Assembly (NCBI RefSeq): GCF_000718165.1
Contig: NZ_JOEY01000016.1
Location: 124,001 to 188,000, forward strand
DNA length: 64,000 nt
Direction: 5' to 3'
Source: Streptomyces fulvoviolaceus
Lineage (GTDB): Bacteria; Actinomycetota; Actinomycetes; Streptomycetales; Streptomycetaceae
A program made the translations under genes and the position numbers. The notes beneath the pieces were generated by a model. The model did no database searches, was not told the origin of the DNA, and was given only the letters and a program-made list of their open reading frames with translations. Shown here piece after piece: positions 28,230 through 35,675 of this stretch; position 1 is the stretch's first letter, and each line of letters opens with the position of its first letter.

Positions 28230-28447
28230 AGCCCTTCCGGCGGATCAGGCCGGCTGCAAGAAGCGGCGCCTGCCAGGCAACCCGAGCGGGGTCTGGTGCG
28301 TGCAGCTGCAAGGCGGAGGGGGCGGCGACGCGATGGGGGAGTCGGCAACCGACGACAACGCCGCTGGGGGTCCCCCCACGCTTTTGAGGCAGTGGGGGAG
28401 CGCGTGCCGGACCCCGCGACGCCGGCACAATCCGCCGGACGGGCCCT
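28230..28447. mobile_element. MITE-like element B, about 218 bp, inverted relative to element A
   Basis: It begins immediately after the cbs stop codon. Imperfect terminal inverted repeats: AGCCCTTCCGGCGGATCAGG then CCGGC at 28230-28254, and GCCGGCACAATCCGCCGGAC then GGGCCCT at 28421-28447. The interior (GGTGCGTGCAGCTGCAAGGC, GTCGGCAACCGACGACAAC) is the reverse complement of the element A core. Confidence 0.7.
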
Positions 28448-28582
28448 ATGGGAAACGTCCGGTGAACGGCCCGTGGCCACGGCGAACTTGCGGTTTCCCA
28501 CCCGAACGGTGGACTTCGCGAAAGTGGTACGAGGGCGACACGTCCGCGCAGCACCCGCTTAACACGGGTCCGGCACATTAGT

Positions 28583-28627
28583 GGTTGTCGGCAGGGCGGG
28601 AGCGGCTCCCCGCCCCCGCCGACAACC
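28583..28627. terminator. Long hairpin in the cbs-HxlR gap
   Basis: GGTTGTCGGC (28583-28592) pairs with GCCGACAACC (28618-28627), and GGGCGGG with CCCGCCC inside. It is probably the end of the HxlR transcript or the cbs transcript. The rest of the 583-bp gap is element B plus plain GC-rich sequence. Confidence 0.55.
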
Positions 28628-28812
28628 GAACGGCGTCACGGACCTCCGGAGCGGCTCCCGGACCTCCACCGACGCCTGGGACGCGCACGCCCGGCCCTGA
28701 CCCGGCACGCGTCCTTCGCGGGGACCGCCGTCGTCCCGCCCCCCGGTAACGGGGGTGCGGCGGTCCCCGCGCATAGCTTTTCCACGACCCCTTCTCAGGC
28801 GTCGAATTCGCC

Positions 28813-29196
28813 TCAGGCGTCGAAGAGATCCCGCGCGGCCTCGATGTGACCGAGGTACCGGTGCGTCCAGTCGCACATCCCGTCCACGGTCGCGCGCAGG
28901 CCCCGGCCCGGCTCGGTGAGGGTGTACTCGACCCGCGGCGGCACCGTGGGGTGCACGCTCCGCTCGACCAGGCCGTTGCGCTCCAGCATCCGCAGGTTCT
29001 GGGTGAGCATCTTGTGGCTGATGCCCTCGATCCCGTTCCGCAACTCGGTGAAGCGCAGGGTGCGTTCGCCGAGGGTCTCGATGATCAGGAGCGCCCACTT
29101 GTTGGCCACGTCCGAGAAGATCTCGCGCGCCAGTGAGTCCGCGCGCCGCAAGTCCGCCGCTTCCTCGGGCGAGCCCTTGAACTGCTTGGTCACCAT
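28813..29196 (-). CDS. HxlR-family winged-helix regulator
   Basis: 127 residues from ATG 29196. HxlR signature: VANKWALLIIETLGERTLRFTELRNGIEGISHKMLTQNLRMLERNGLVERSVHPTVPPRVEYTLTEPGRGL. These dimeric repressors or activators respond to reactive electrophiles or redox. It is divergent from a RidA gene, with 97 bp between the starts and two operator-like repeats there, so it probably controls that gene and itself. Confidence 0.92.
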   Translation of the reverse strand: MVTKQFKGSPEEAADLRRADSLAREIFSDVANKWALLIIETLGERTLRFTELRNGIEGISHKMLTQNLRMLERNGLVERSVHPTVPPRVEYTLTEPGRGLRATVDGMCDWTHRYLGHIEAARDLFDA

Positions 29197-29198
29197 CA

Positions 29199-29267
29199 GG
29201 TTCCCCAGTCACCGAAAAGTGCGTTCTTCCATGTCGGCGGCCACTCTCCTACGGTTCCCCAGTAACC
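29199..29267. promoter_or_regulatory. Paired HxlR-type operators
   Basis: GGTTCCCCAGTCACC (29199-29213) and GGTTCCCCAGTAACC (29253-29267) differ at one base and are 54 bp apart, close to five helical turns. Each is a GGTT...AACC-type dyad. The first overlaps the HxlR ribosome site; the second precedes ridA. Confidence 0.6.
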
Positions 29268-29293
29268 ACAAGAGAGCACGGGAGGCGGACAAC

Positions 29294-29701
29294 ATGGCCA
29301 TCACCCTGGTCAACCCCAGCGGATTGCCGGAGATCGACGCCTATCGGCAGGTGTCGCTCGCATCCGGGTCGAGGCTGGTCTTCATCGCCGGGCAGGTCGC
29401 CTGGGACGCGAAGGGGGTCACGGTCGGCGAAGGCGACCTCGCCGCGCAGGTCGAGCAGTGCTACCTCAACATCGGCACCGCCCTGGCCGAGGTGGGCGGC
29501 TCCTTCGGCGACGTGGCGAAACTGACCGTCCACGTCGTCGACTGGACCCCCGACAAGATGCCGCTGCTCATGGAGGGCATCTCCCGGGCGGCCGCGCGGC
29601 TCGAGGTCACCCCGGTGCCGCCGGTCACGCTGCTGGGCGTCGCGGCGCTGGACGTCCCCGACCATCTGGTCGAGATCGAGGCCACGGCGGTTCTCGACTG
29701 A
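29294..29701 (+). CDS. RidA/YjgF-family protein
   Basis: 135 residues from ATG 29294, behind GGGAGGCGG. The family deaminates reactive enamine/imine intermediates or has related roles. Motifs seen: FIAGQVAWDAKG near residue 35, a mid-protein Asn/Ala region (NIGTALAEVGGSFGDVAKLTVHVVDW), and the C-terminal PPVTLLGVAALDVPDHLVEIEATAV, where the usual Arg of R-A-x-V is replaced by Gly-Val. A canonical deaminase function is therefore doubtful; it is more like the YjgF-like binding paralogues. It is the likely target of the divergent HxlR regulator. Confidence 0.88.
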   Translation: MAITLVNPSGLPEIDAYRQVSLASGSRLVFIAGQVAWDAKGVTVGEGDLAAQVEQCYLNIGTALAEVGGSFGDVAKLTVHVVDWTPDKMPLLMEGISRAAARLEVTPVPPVTLLGVAALDVPDHLVEIEATAVLD

Positions 29702-29730
29702 ACAGCCGCGCTTCGGTCGGGCGGCCTCGG

Positions 29731-30174
29731 TCAGTCCTCCCAGTCGCTGTCCTGGGAGGGCCGGTGGTGGCGTCGGCGGCCGCGGAAGAGGTCCGGGTTG
29801 CCGCGGACCGCCTGGAAGGCGTTCACGCCGACGATGCCGGCCCAGGCGACGAGCAGGCCCGGGAGGTGGGCCACGGCGCCGCCGATCGCGGACAGCGGGA
29901 TCGCCAGCACCAGCGAGACGATGCCGAAGCCGAAGCGCTCGCCCCAGGAATCGGTGGGTTTCGGTGACCGGGAGCCCCGGGCCACCACCATCTGCTGCTC
30001 GGCGAGCTGCCGACGCAGCCGGCGCTCCACCGCGCCGTCGATGCGCTGGTCGACCTTCTCCATGAACGAGTCGACCAGCGCGGACTCGTACTCCTCGCCC
30101 AGTTCCCTGCGGGCCTGCAGGGAGGCGTTGATGTCCTTCTTGAGTTCGGTGTCCCGCGCGTCCATTCCGGTCAT
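29731..30174 (-). CDS. Small integral membrane protein
   Basis: 147 residues from ATG 30174; an ATG 3 codons later is also possible. A charged helical N-terminus (TELKKDINASLQARRELGEEYESALVDSFMEKVDQRIDGAVERRLRRQL) precedes two membrane helices (FGIVSLVLAIPLSAIGGAVAHLPGLLVAWAGIVGVNAF) and a basic tail. No enzyme motif. It is conserved-looking in Streptomyces and of unknown function. Confidence 0.75.
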   Translation of the reverse strand: MTGMDARDTELKKDINASLQARRELGEEYESALVDSFMEKVDQRIDGAVERRLRRQLAEQQMVVARGSRSPKPTDSWGERFGFGIVSLVLAIPLSAIGGAVAHLPGLLVAWAGIVGVNAFQAVRGNPDLFRGRRRHHRPSQDSDWED

Positions 30175-30302
30175 GCGATCCACGGTAGGGAGCGGGGGAG
30201 GCGGCCGCACTGGGGATATCCCCCCTGTTCCGGGTGCCCGTGTGGAGTTGTGGTGGGATCACCGGAAAGAATCTTTGACCAACAGTCGATATACGACTTG
30301 CG

Positions 30303-30317
30303 GTCATTCATAATGAC
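30303..30317. promoter_or_regulatory. Palindrome over the TetR start codon
   Basis: GTCATT-cat-AATGAC covers the ATG at 30313. In this position a bound repressor would block its own translation or transcription start. Confidence 0.4.
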
Positions 30318-31032
30318 GCGCATGCGTACCGTGCAAAGGAAAGCCAAAGAGGTCGCGGAGCGTGACCAGATGCTGGTCCGTCTGGCGCTCGACATGATCG
30401 AGCGCGACGGCTTCCACAACCTCACCCTCGGACGCCTGGCCGACGCGGCCGGCTACTCCAAGGGGACCATCTACAACCACTTCACCTGTCGCGAGGACCT
30501 GCTCATCGAGCTGTCCGCCGAGAGCGCCCGCAGGCAGCTGCGCTACTACCAGGCGATCGCCGACCTGGCGTGGGGCGGGGTGTCGGCCCTCTACGCGCTG
30601 ATGCTCGCCTACATGCGGCACGCGGAGGTGGCCCCCGTGCTGTTCGAGTGCAGCATCACCGCCCGCACCGACGCCGTGTGCGAGGCCGCGTCCGAGACCC
30701 GGCTGAAGCGGCGCGACCTGGTCGAGTCGCAGATGGCGCAGGTGGTCGGCTCGGTCGTGGAGCGCGCGGTGGCCGAGGGGCCGTTCGACAATCCGCGGCT
30801 CACGCCCGCCGTCGCCGTCGATGCCCTGCGCTCGTACATCCTCGGTTACGCGGCGATGCACCTGCTGTCCCGCCGGTTCCTGTGGGCCGAGGAGGACAGT
30901 CTCCGTGACCGGCTGCAGGTGCTGGCCTCCATGGTCCAGGGGCTCGGCTGGCCCCGCCTGGAGGCCGAGGAGCTGACCTCGATCCAGCAGGTGGTCAACG
31001 AGATCGTGACGGCGGCCGACGGCGACCGGTGA
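30313..31032 (+). CDS. TetR/AcrR-family regulator
   Basis: 239 residues from ATG 30313; ATG 30322 is an alternative and neither has a clear ribosome site, so the mRNA may be nearly leaderless. The N-terminal HTH is RDGFHNLTLGRLADAAGYSKGTIYNHFTCREDLLIEL. The ligand domain is helical, with an LSRRFLW...SMVQGLGWPRLEAEELTSIQQVVNEIV tail. It lies 162 bp upstream of, and on the same strand as, a six-gene operon with an unusual enzyme set. An inverted repeat overlaps that operon's promoter, making this the probable pathway regulator. Confidence 0.92.
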   Translation: MTRMRTVQRKAKEVAERDQMLVRLALDMIERDGFHNLTLGRLADAAGYSKGTIYNHFTCREDLLIELSAESARRQLRYYQAIADLAWGGVSALYALMLAYMRHAEVAPVLFECSITARTDAVCEAASETRLKRRDLVESQMAQVVGSVVERAVAEGPFDNPRLTPAVAVDALRSYILGYAAMHLLSRRFLWAEEDSLRDRLQVLASMVQGLGWPRLEAEELTSIQQVVNEIVTAADGDR

Positions 31033-31111
31033 CCGGGTTCCGGAACGCTCCGTAACCGCCCTTGGCGGAGGAGCTGAGTCCGGTTTCTGCTCTTACCACC
31101 CCCTTACTTGA

Positions 31112-31146
31112 ACTGGGTGTCAAAAAGTGACCAGTAGTCATAACGT
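31112..31146 (+). promoter_or_regulatory. Promoter with overlapping inverted repeat for the six-gene operon
   Basis: A -35-like TGTCAA (31118-31123) and -10 TAACGT (31141-31146) are 17 bp apart. Across them, ACTGG (31112-31116) and CCAGT (31131-31135) form an inverted repeat with 14 bp between. The arrangement fits repression by the upstream TetR protein. A small hairpin (GCCTGC/GCAGGC, 31154-31174) follows in the leader. Confidence 0.45.
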
Positions 31147-31194
31147 GATGCGTGCCTGCCCGCCAGGAGCAGGCGACCGTGAAACGGAGGGGAC

Positions 31195-31836
31195 ATGCGC
31201 ATCACGATCGCCCGCAGGGGGAGCACCCTGTGGGAGGCATGCGGGGATCTTGCTCGCACCCGCTACGTACGCGACTACCAGGCCCGAATCGAGCCCTCGC
31301 CCGACTCCTATGTCGCGCTGAGCCCGGACGGGAGCTCCGAGACGGCGCCTGTGGCCTGCGCCGGACTCACCTACGGCGGATCGCGCCCGCTGTTCATCGA
31401 GAACTACTTCGGGGCCTCCGCCGCCGACACCCTCACCGGGCGTACCGGCACCGCCTGCGAACCGACCGCGCTGGTCGAGATCGGGCCGCTGGCCTCGGTG
31501 GAACCCGGAGCGGGGCTCGCGCTGGTGCGGATGCTGCCCGCCTTCTGCTGGTGCAACGGCGCCGAGTTCATCATGTGCACCATCACCCGCCGGCTGGCCG
31601 CCCTGCTGGCCCGCATAGGCATCCGCTTCACCCCGGTGACCCAGGCCCGCGAGGACCAGCTCCCCCAGGAGCAGCAGGGCCGTTGGGGCACCTACTACGA
31701 CACCGACCCCATGGCCGGATACGTCGACGTGCGCCACTTCGGCGCGGAGATCAGCGAACGCGCCGAACTCGGCTACCACCTGGCGGTGACCTGGCACCGG
31801 CCCGCGGCCCTCGCCGAGACGGCGGGCGTCCGATGA
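31195..31836 (+). CDS. Thermostable haemolysin (delta-VPH) family protein
   Basis: 213 residues from ATG 31195, with GGAGGGGAC upstream. The sequence matches the T_hemolysin family: YVRDYQARIEPSPDSYVAL, ACAGLTYGGSRPLFIENYF, TALVEIGPLASVEPGAGLALVRMLPAFCWCNGAEFIMCTITRRLAALLARIGIRFTPV. No signal peptide or membrane helix is visible, so the haemolysin name should not be taken literally. Members look like GNAT/AHL-synthase-fold acyl or aminoacyl transferases (inference). It overlaps the next gene by ATGA and opens the operon, suggesting a biosynthetic role with the adenylating enzyme. Confidence 0.82.
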   Translation: MRITIARRGSTLWEACGDLARTRYVRDYQARIEPSPDSYVALSPDGSSETAPVACAGLTYGGSRPLFIENYFGASAADTLTGRTGTACEPTALVEIGPLASVEPGAGLALVRMLPAFCWCNGAEFIMCTITRRLAALLARIGIRFTPVTQAREDQLPQEQQGRWGTYYDTDPMAGYVDVRHFGAEISERAELGYHLAVTWHRPAALAETAGVR

Positions 31837-33371
31837 AGGTGGTCCTGGAGGCGCTGTGCGCGCCCGAGAACACGAACAGGACGCTCGTCGAACGGCTTTC
31901 GGACGACGGATCGGCCCCGCGGACCTTCACCTACGGGCGGATGCGGGCGTGGAGCGAGGGCATCCGGCGCGCGCTGGACGCACGGGGGACACCCGCGGGA
32001 ACCCCGGTCGGCCTGGTCGCCGGCAACGGCCCGGAGTGGGTGGCCGCCGACCTCGCGTTACTCCTCGAAGAGCTGGTGGAGGTGCCCGTCCCGCTCGCCT
32101 TCTCGGCGGAGCAGGCCGCCTCGCTGCTGCGGAACGTCCAGGTGTGCCTGGTCGACACCGCGGGCGCCCGCAGGCTCCGGGAGTGGGGCCTGGCCGAGGT
32201 GGTCGACATCGTGGACGTCACGCCGTACGACACGGACGAACCGGTGACCGGGACGGCCGTACCGGACGACGTCGACCGGATCGTCAAGATCATCCACACC
32301 TCGGGGACGACCGGCGCTCCGAAGGGCGTCAAGATCCGCGCCCACGGACTCGCCGCGCTCCTGGACTCGCTGCACACGGTCTGCCCGCCCGGCATCTTCG
32401 AGCGGTATCTCTCGCTCGTCCCCTTCAGTCTGCTGATCGAGCAGGTGACCGCCGTCTACCTGCCGATCCTGCGCGGCGGCCGCATGGTGCTGCTGCCCGA
32501 CTCCGTCGCCCTGCTCGGCACCGCGGGCTCCCGCGCCGACGACGCGCTGCGGTGGCTCGGGGCCGGCGAGCCGACCGCCGCGGTGCTGCCGCCGGCGGTG
32601 GTCAGTGCCCTGGACAAGGCGGTGGCCGGCTGCGGCGCCGACGCGGACGCGGTGTTCGGGCCCGGCCGGCGGCCGTTCCTGATGGCCGGCGGCGCACCGG
32701 TCGACGCGGCCGCGCTGCTGCGGCTCGACGCGGCGGGGCTGCGCGTCCACGAGGGCTACGGGCTCTCCGAGAACAGCTCGGTGGTCTCCTGGAACACCAC
32801 CGCGCACTGGCGGCCCGGCACGGTCGGCCGGCCCCTGCCGCACTGCGAGGTGCAGCTCTCCGCCGAGGGCGAGCTGCTCGTGAAGTCCACTTCCCTGTTC
32901 GCCGGTTACACCGTCGAGGACCCCACCAGCCGACCGGTGGACGAGGACGGCCGGCTGCACACCGGCGACCGTGCCGAGATCGACCCGGACGGCTCCATCC
33001 GCATTCTGGGCCGGCTCAAGAACGTGATCATCACCAGCCACGGACGCAACGTCTCCCCGGAATGGGTCGAGGGACGGCTGCGGACCTGCCCCTCCGTGGT
33101 CGACGCCGTCCTCTTCGGCGACGGCATGGAGTACCTCACCGCGCTGCTCGTCACCACCGGTGCCGAGGCCGCGGGCGACGGCGAGGCGGAGCGGCAGGCC
33201 CGGGCCTACGCGGCCGAGCACCTCGCGGAGACCGACCGGCCCGAGCGCTTCATCGCCGTACCGGACGAAACGGCGCTGCGGGAGCGGTACTTCACCGTCA
33301 CCGGGCGGCCCCGGCGGGACCTGATCCTCGCCGAACTCGTGCGGGCCGCCGAGCCGGCCCCTGCCCACTGA
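31833..33371 (+). CDS. AMP-dependent acyl/aryl ligase with a TTA codon
   Basis: 512 residues from ATG 31833. Adenylate-forming motifs: IIHTSGTTGAPKGVKI (P-loop), HEGYGLSENSSVVSWN, TGDRAEIDPDGSIRILGRLKNVIITSHGRNVSPEWVE, and a C-terminal GRPRRDLI near the usual catalytic Lys position. It activates a carboxylic acid as the AMP ester, to be passed to CoA, a carrier or a partner acyltransferase; no carrier protein is encoded nearby. Codon 76 (32058-32060) is TTA, so full translation should require the bldA tRNA. It is coupled by ATGA to the preceding gene. Confidence 0.92.
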   Translation: MKVVLEALCAPENTNRTLVERLSDDGSAPRTFTYGRMRAWSEGIRRALDARGTPAGTPVGLVAGNGPEWVAADLALLLEELVEVPVPLAFSAEQAASLLRNVQVCLVDTAGARRLREWGLAEVVDIVDVTPYDTDEPVTGTAVPDDVDRIVKIIHTSGTTGAPKGVKIRAHGLAALLDSLHTVCPPGIFERYLSLVPFSLLIEQVTAVYLPILRGGRMVLLPDSVALLGTAGSRADDALRWLGAGEPTAAVLPPAVVSALDKAVAGCGADADAVFGPGRRPFLMAGGAPVDAAALLRLDAAGLRVHEGYGLSENSSVVSWNTTAHWRPGTVGRPLPHCEVQLSAEGELLVKSTSLFAGYTVEDPTSRPVDEDGRLHTGDRAEIDPDGSIRILGRLKNVIITSHGRNVSPEWVEGRLRTCPSVVDAVLFGDGMEYLTALLVTTGAEAAGDGEAERQARAYAAEHLAETDRPERFIAVPDETALRERYFTVTGRPRRDLILAELVRAAEPAPAH

Positions 33372-33413
33372 TCCACACCCACCCGACGCAGATCCCAACT
33401 CATGGGGGATGAG

Positions 33414-34361
33414 ATGAACGCTGCCCAGAACACCCTGCAGACCGCGAAGGCACACAACGCCCTCCGGCTGACGTCCGTCGGCAACGGCGACGCCATGATG
33501 ATCACCCCGAACCCCGGTCACGGCGCCGGCGTCTCCTTCGCCGCCCTCTTCGAGGCCGGACTCGACGGGCTGCTGGCCGACGCCGGACACCTCCTGCTCC
33601 GCGGCTTCCAGCCGACGGTGGAGGACTTCAACGACCTGGTGCAGCAGTACAGTTCGCGCACCACGCTCGACCCCGCCCGGGTCTTCCACGGCTCCGCCGC
33701 GCAGAAGGTCGACTCCGGCCACGACCCGATCGGCCTGCACCTGGAGAACGGCGGCACGCCGTACGCGCCCGAACTGCTGTGGTTCCACTGCGTCAAGGCG
33801 GCCAGGTCCGGTTCCGAGACCACCGTCTGCGACGGCTACCGCGTCTGGGACGCGCTCTCCGACCGGGCGAAGGAGGCCTTCGCCGCGCAGCCCGTCCGCT
33901 ACGCCCGCACCGTGCCCGCCGAACTGTGGCGCCGCCTCGCCGCCTTCATGGCCGGCGACGGACGCGGCCCCGACGAGGTGACCGTCGCCGACCTGTACGA
34001 GCAGGCCAACCCCGGCTCGAAGGTGGAGTTCCGGGAGAACGCGGACGGCAGCCTCCACTACGACTTCCAGGTGTACGCCGCCCACCCCACCAAGTGGTCC
34101 ACCCGCACCGCCTGGGCCAACAGCCTGCTCGGCCCCTCCTTCAACTACGAGACGCCGGACATACGGTTCGCCGACGGCTCGTCCATACCCGACGACCTGG
34201 TCGCCGAGTACACCTCCGTCACCGAGGCCGTGACCGAGGACATCCCGTGGCAGGACGGCGACATCGTCCTGATCGACAACTCCCGGGTCATGCACGGCCG
34301 CCGCGCCATCACCGACCCCGACCGCGCCATCCTCAACTCGCAGAGCTACGCCAGGAGCTGA
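33414..34361 (+). CDS. TauD/TfdA-family Fe(II)/2-oxoglutarate-type oxygenase
   Basis: 315 residues from ATG 33414 (GGGGGATGAG upstream; an in-frame ATG four codons earlier is weaker). The double-stranded beta-helix iron site appears as H109-L-E111 (GLHLENGG; Glu in place of the usual Asp) and a distal His near 294 (IDNSRVMHGRRAI), with Arg about ten residues later for the cosubstrate. Such enzymes hydroxylate, desaturate or oxidatively decarboxylate. The first 28 residues are an extension. It sits between the ligase and darcynin genes and likely tailors the activated acid or its product. Confidence 0.9.
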   Translation: MNAAQNTLQTAKAHNALRLTSVGNGDAMMITPNPGHGAGVSFAALFEAGLDGLLADAGHLLLRGFQPTVEDFNDLVQQYSSRTTLDPARVFHGSAAQKVDSGHDPIGLHLENGGTPYAPELLWFHCVKAARSGSETTVCDGYRVWDALSDRAKEAFAAQPVRYARTVPAELWRRLAAFMAGDGRGPDEVTVADLYEQANPGSKVEFRENADGSLHYDFQVYAAHPTKWSTRTAWANSLLGPSFNYETPDIRFADGSSIPDDLVAEYTSVTEAVTEDIPWQDGDIVLIDNSRVMHGRRAITDPDRAILNSQSYARS

Positions 34362-34363
34362 CC

Positions 34364-34705
34364 GTGAAGTACGGCATCGTCATCCGCTACCAGTTCGACC
34401 CCTCCTGGCTGCGCCTGAGCAGGGAGGAGCGCGGCAGGTACGAAGAGGTCTTCCAGAAGGACATCGTCGCCCCGTACGCCGACCGGCTGACCGTCCGGCA
34501 CTTCGACGCCGAGGCGTTCGCCGCCGACTACTCCGACTTCCTGCTGATCGAGACCGACGACCTGAAGGCCTACTACTACTTCGTCGAGGGCCTCAGGGAC
34601 AGCGAGTTCATCGCCCGCGGCTGGGTGCGCATCCACGACATCACCATCGGCGTCCCGGACGGCTACAAGGAGTACGAGAAGGAGCAGGGCAATGACAACG
34701 GCTGA
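34364..34705 (+). CDS. Darcynin-family protein
   Basis: 113 residues from GTG 34364, 2 nt after the oxygenase stop. The protein begins VKYGIVIRYQFDPSWLRLSREERGRYEEVF and continues FDAEAFAADYSDFLLIETDDLKAYYYFVEGLRDSEFI. This WL.LSREER plus F..D.SDF..IET pattern is that of the darcynin family, small ferredoxin-like-fold proteins of unknown function, possibly accessory or product-binding. It overlaps the next gene by 14 bp, so they are probably translated together. Confidence 0.75.
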   Translation: MKYGIVIRYQFDPSWLRLSREERGRYEEVFQKDIVAPYADRLTVRHFDAEAFAADYSDFLLIETDDLKAYYYFVEGLRDSEFIARGWVRIHDITIGVPDGYKEYEKEQGNDNG

Positions 34706-35675
34706 GCAGTTCGCGGACGTGGCCGGGGCCGTACGGGCCGAACTCGCCTCGGTGACCCGGCTCGCCCACGTCAACACCTTCCACCCGAACGCCTTCGACT
34801 GGTCCGAGGCCGCCACCTTCGAGGAACTGGCGTACTTGTCCACGGTCGCCTACGGAGAGCCCGGCCACGAGCCCGAGGCGGTCGCGTACATCACCAAGGA
34901 ACTCGCCCAGCTCGCCGAGATCGAACGCCATGTCAGCGCGGTCATGGCCCTGGTCATGGGGGAACTGCACGACCTGCGGGACCCCGTGAACACGGGGCAC
35001 GAACTGCACCACGCGCTGTCCTGCTTCGCGGCGGAGGAGATCCAGCACGCCAACACGTTCTACCGGTACGTGCGCGCGCTCACCGGCGTCGAACCCCGGG
35101 TCCACAAGGCCCTGTTCGACGAACGCCTCGACGTCTTCCGCACCGACGACCACCCGTACGTGAAGCTGGTCGCGCTGTGCTGCTCGGCCTACGTCGGCGA
35201 GTCCGTGATCACGGTCTTCGAGCACCGCACCGACAGCCTGGACCCGCGGCGCGCCCGCTTCTTCACGCGTCTGCTGCACACCCACGGCCTGGACGAGGCA
35301 CGGCACGTGAAGATCGACCACGTGGCGATGAAGCTGCTGTACCCGGAGCTCACCGAGGACCAGCAGGCGCGGGTGCGGGTGCTGCTGGGCGAGATCGAGG
35401 ACCTCAACCGCCGGCTGGCCGCGGCCTTCCAGGAGGCGACGACCGAGGCCCTGGGCGTCGACTTCGTCACCGGGAACCCGTCCGCGGCCGTGCAGTTGAG
35501 GATGACCATCGGCTTCGGCGAGCGGCTGTTCGCGGCCGACGGCACCCTGCACACCGTGGACGAGGTGCTGGACGACGAACTGCGCGAGCTGATCGCCTCC
35601 TTCGCGGGCGTCAGCCGCGTCCACCACGCGGACGAGCCCGTGCTGTCCGCCACCGTCCCGGGGAGCGTGCTGTGA
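34692..35675 (+). CDS. AurF-like diiron oxygenase
   Basis: 327 residues from ATG 34692, overlapping darcynin. The helical ferritin-like fold carries a complete AurF-pattern metal set: Glu76/Glu78, E116-I-Q-H119, E170, and H198-x3-E202-x2-H205. The last spacing is identical to AurF H223/E227/H230. AurF-type enzymes N-oxygenate amines to hydroxylamine, nitroso or nitro groups; other members oxidise carbon. With the ligase and the Fe/2OG enzyme it forms the oxidative core of the operon. The substrate is unknown. Confidence 0.85.
   Translation: MTTAEQFADVAGAVRAELASVTRLAHVNTFHPNAFDWSEAATFEELAYLSTVAYGEPGHEPEAVAYITKELAQLAEIERHVSAVMALVMGELHDLRDPVNTGHELHHALSCFAAEEIQHANTFYRYVRALTGVEPRVHKALFDERLDVFRTDDHPYVKLVALCCSAYVGESVITVFEHRTDSLDPRRARFFTRLLHTHGLDEARHVKIDHVAMKLLYPELTEDQQARVRVLLGEIEDLNRRLAAAFQEATTEALGVDFVTGNPSAAVQLRMTIGFGERLFAADGTLHTVDEVLDDELRELIASFAGVSRVHHADEPVLSATVPGSVL

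Noticed and set aside
28559..29212. Minus-strand frame of 217 codons overlapping the HxlR gene
   Set aside because: Shadow frame; the HxlR protein in the other frame has the family signature.
31195..31836. Secreted haemolysin toxin
   Set aside because: No signal peptide or membrane segment; operon context is biosynthetic, so only the family name is kept.
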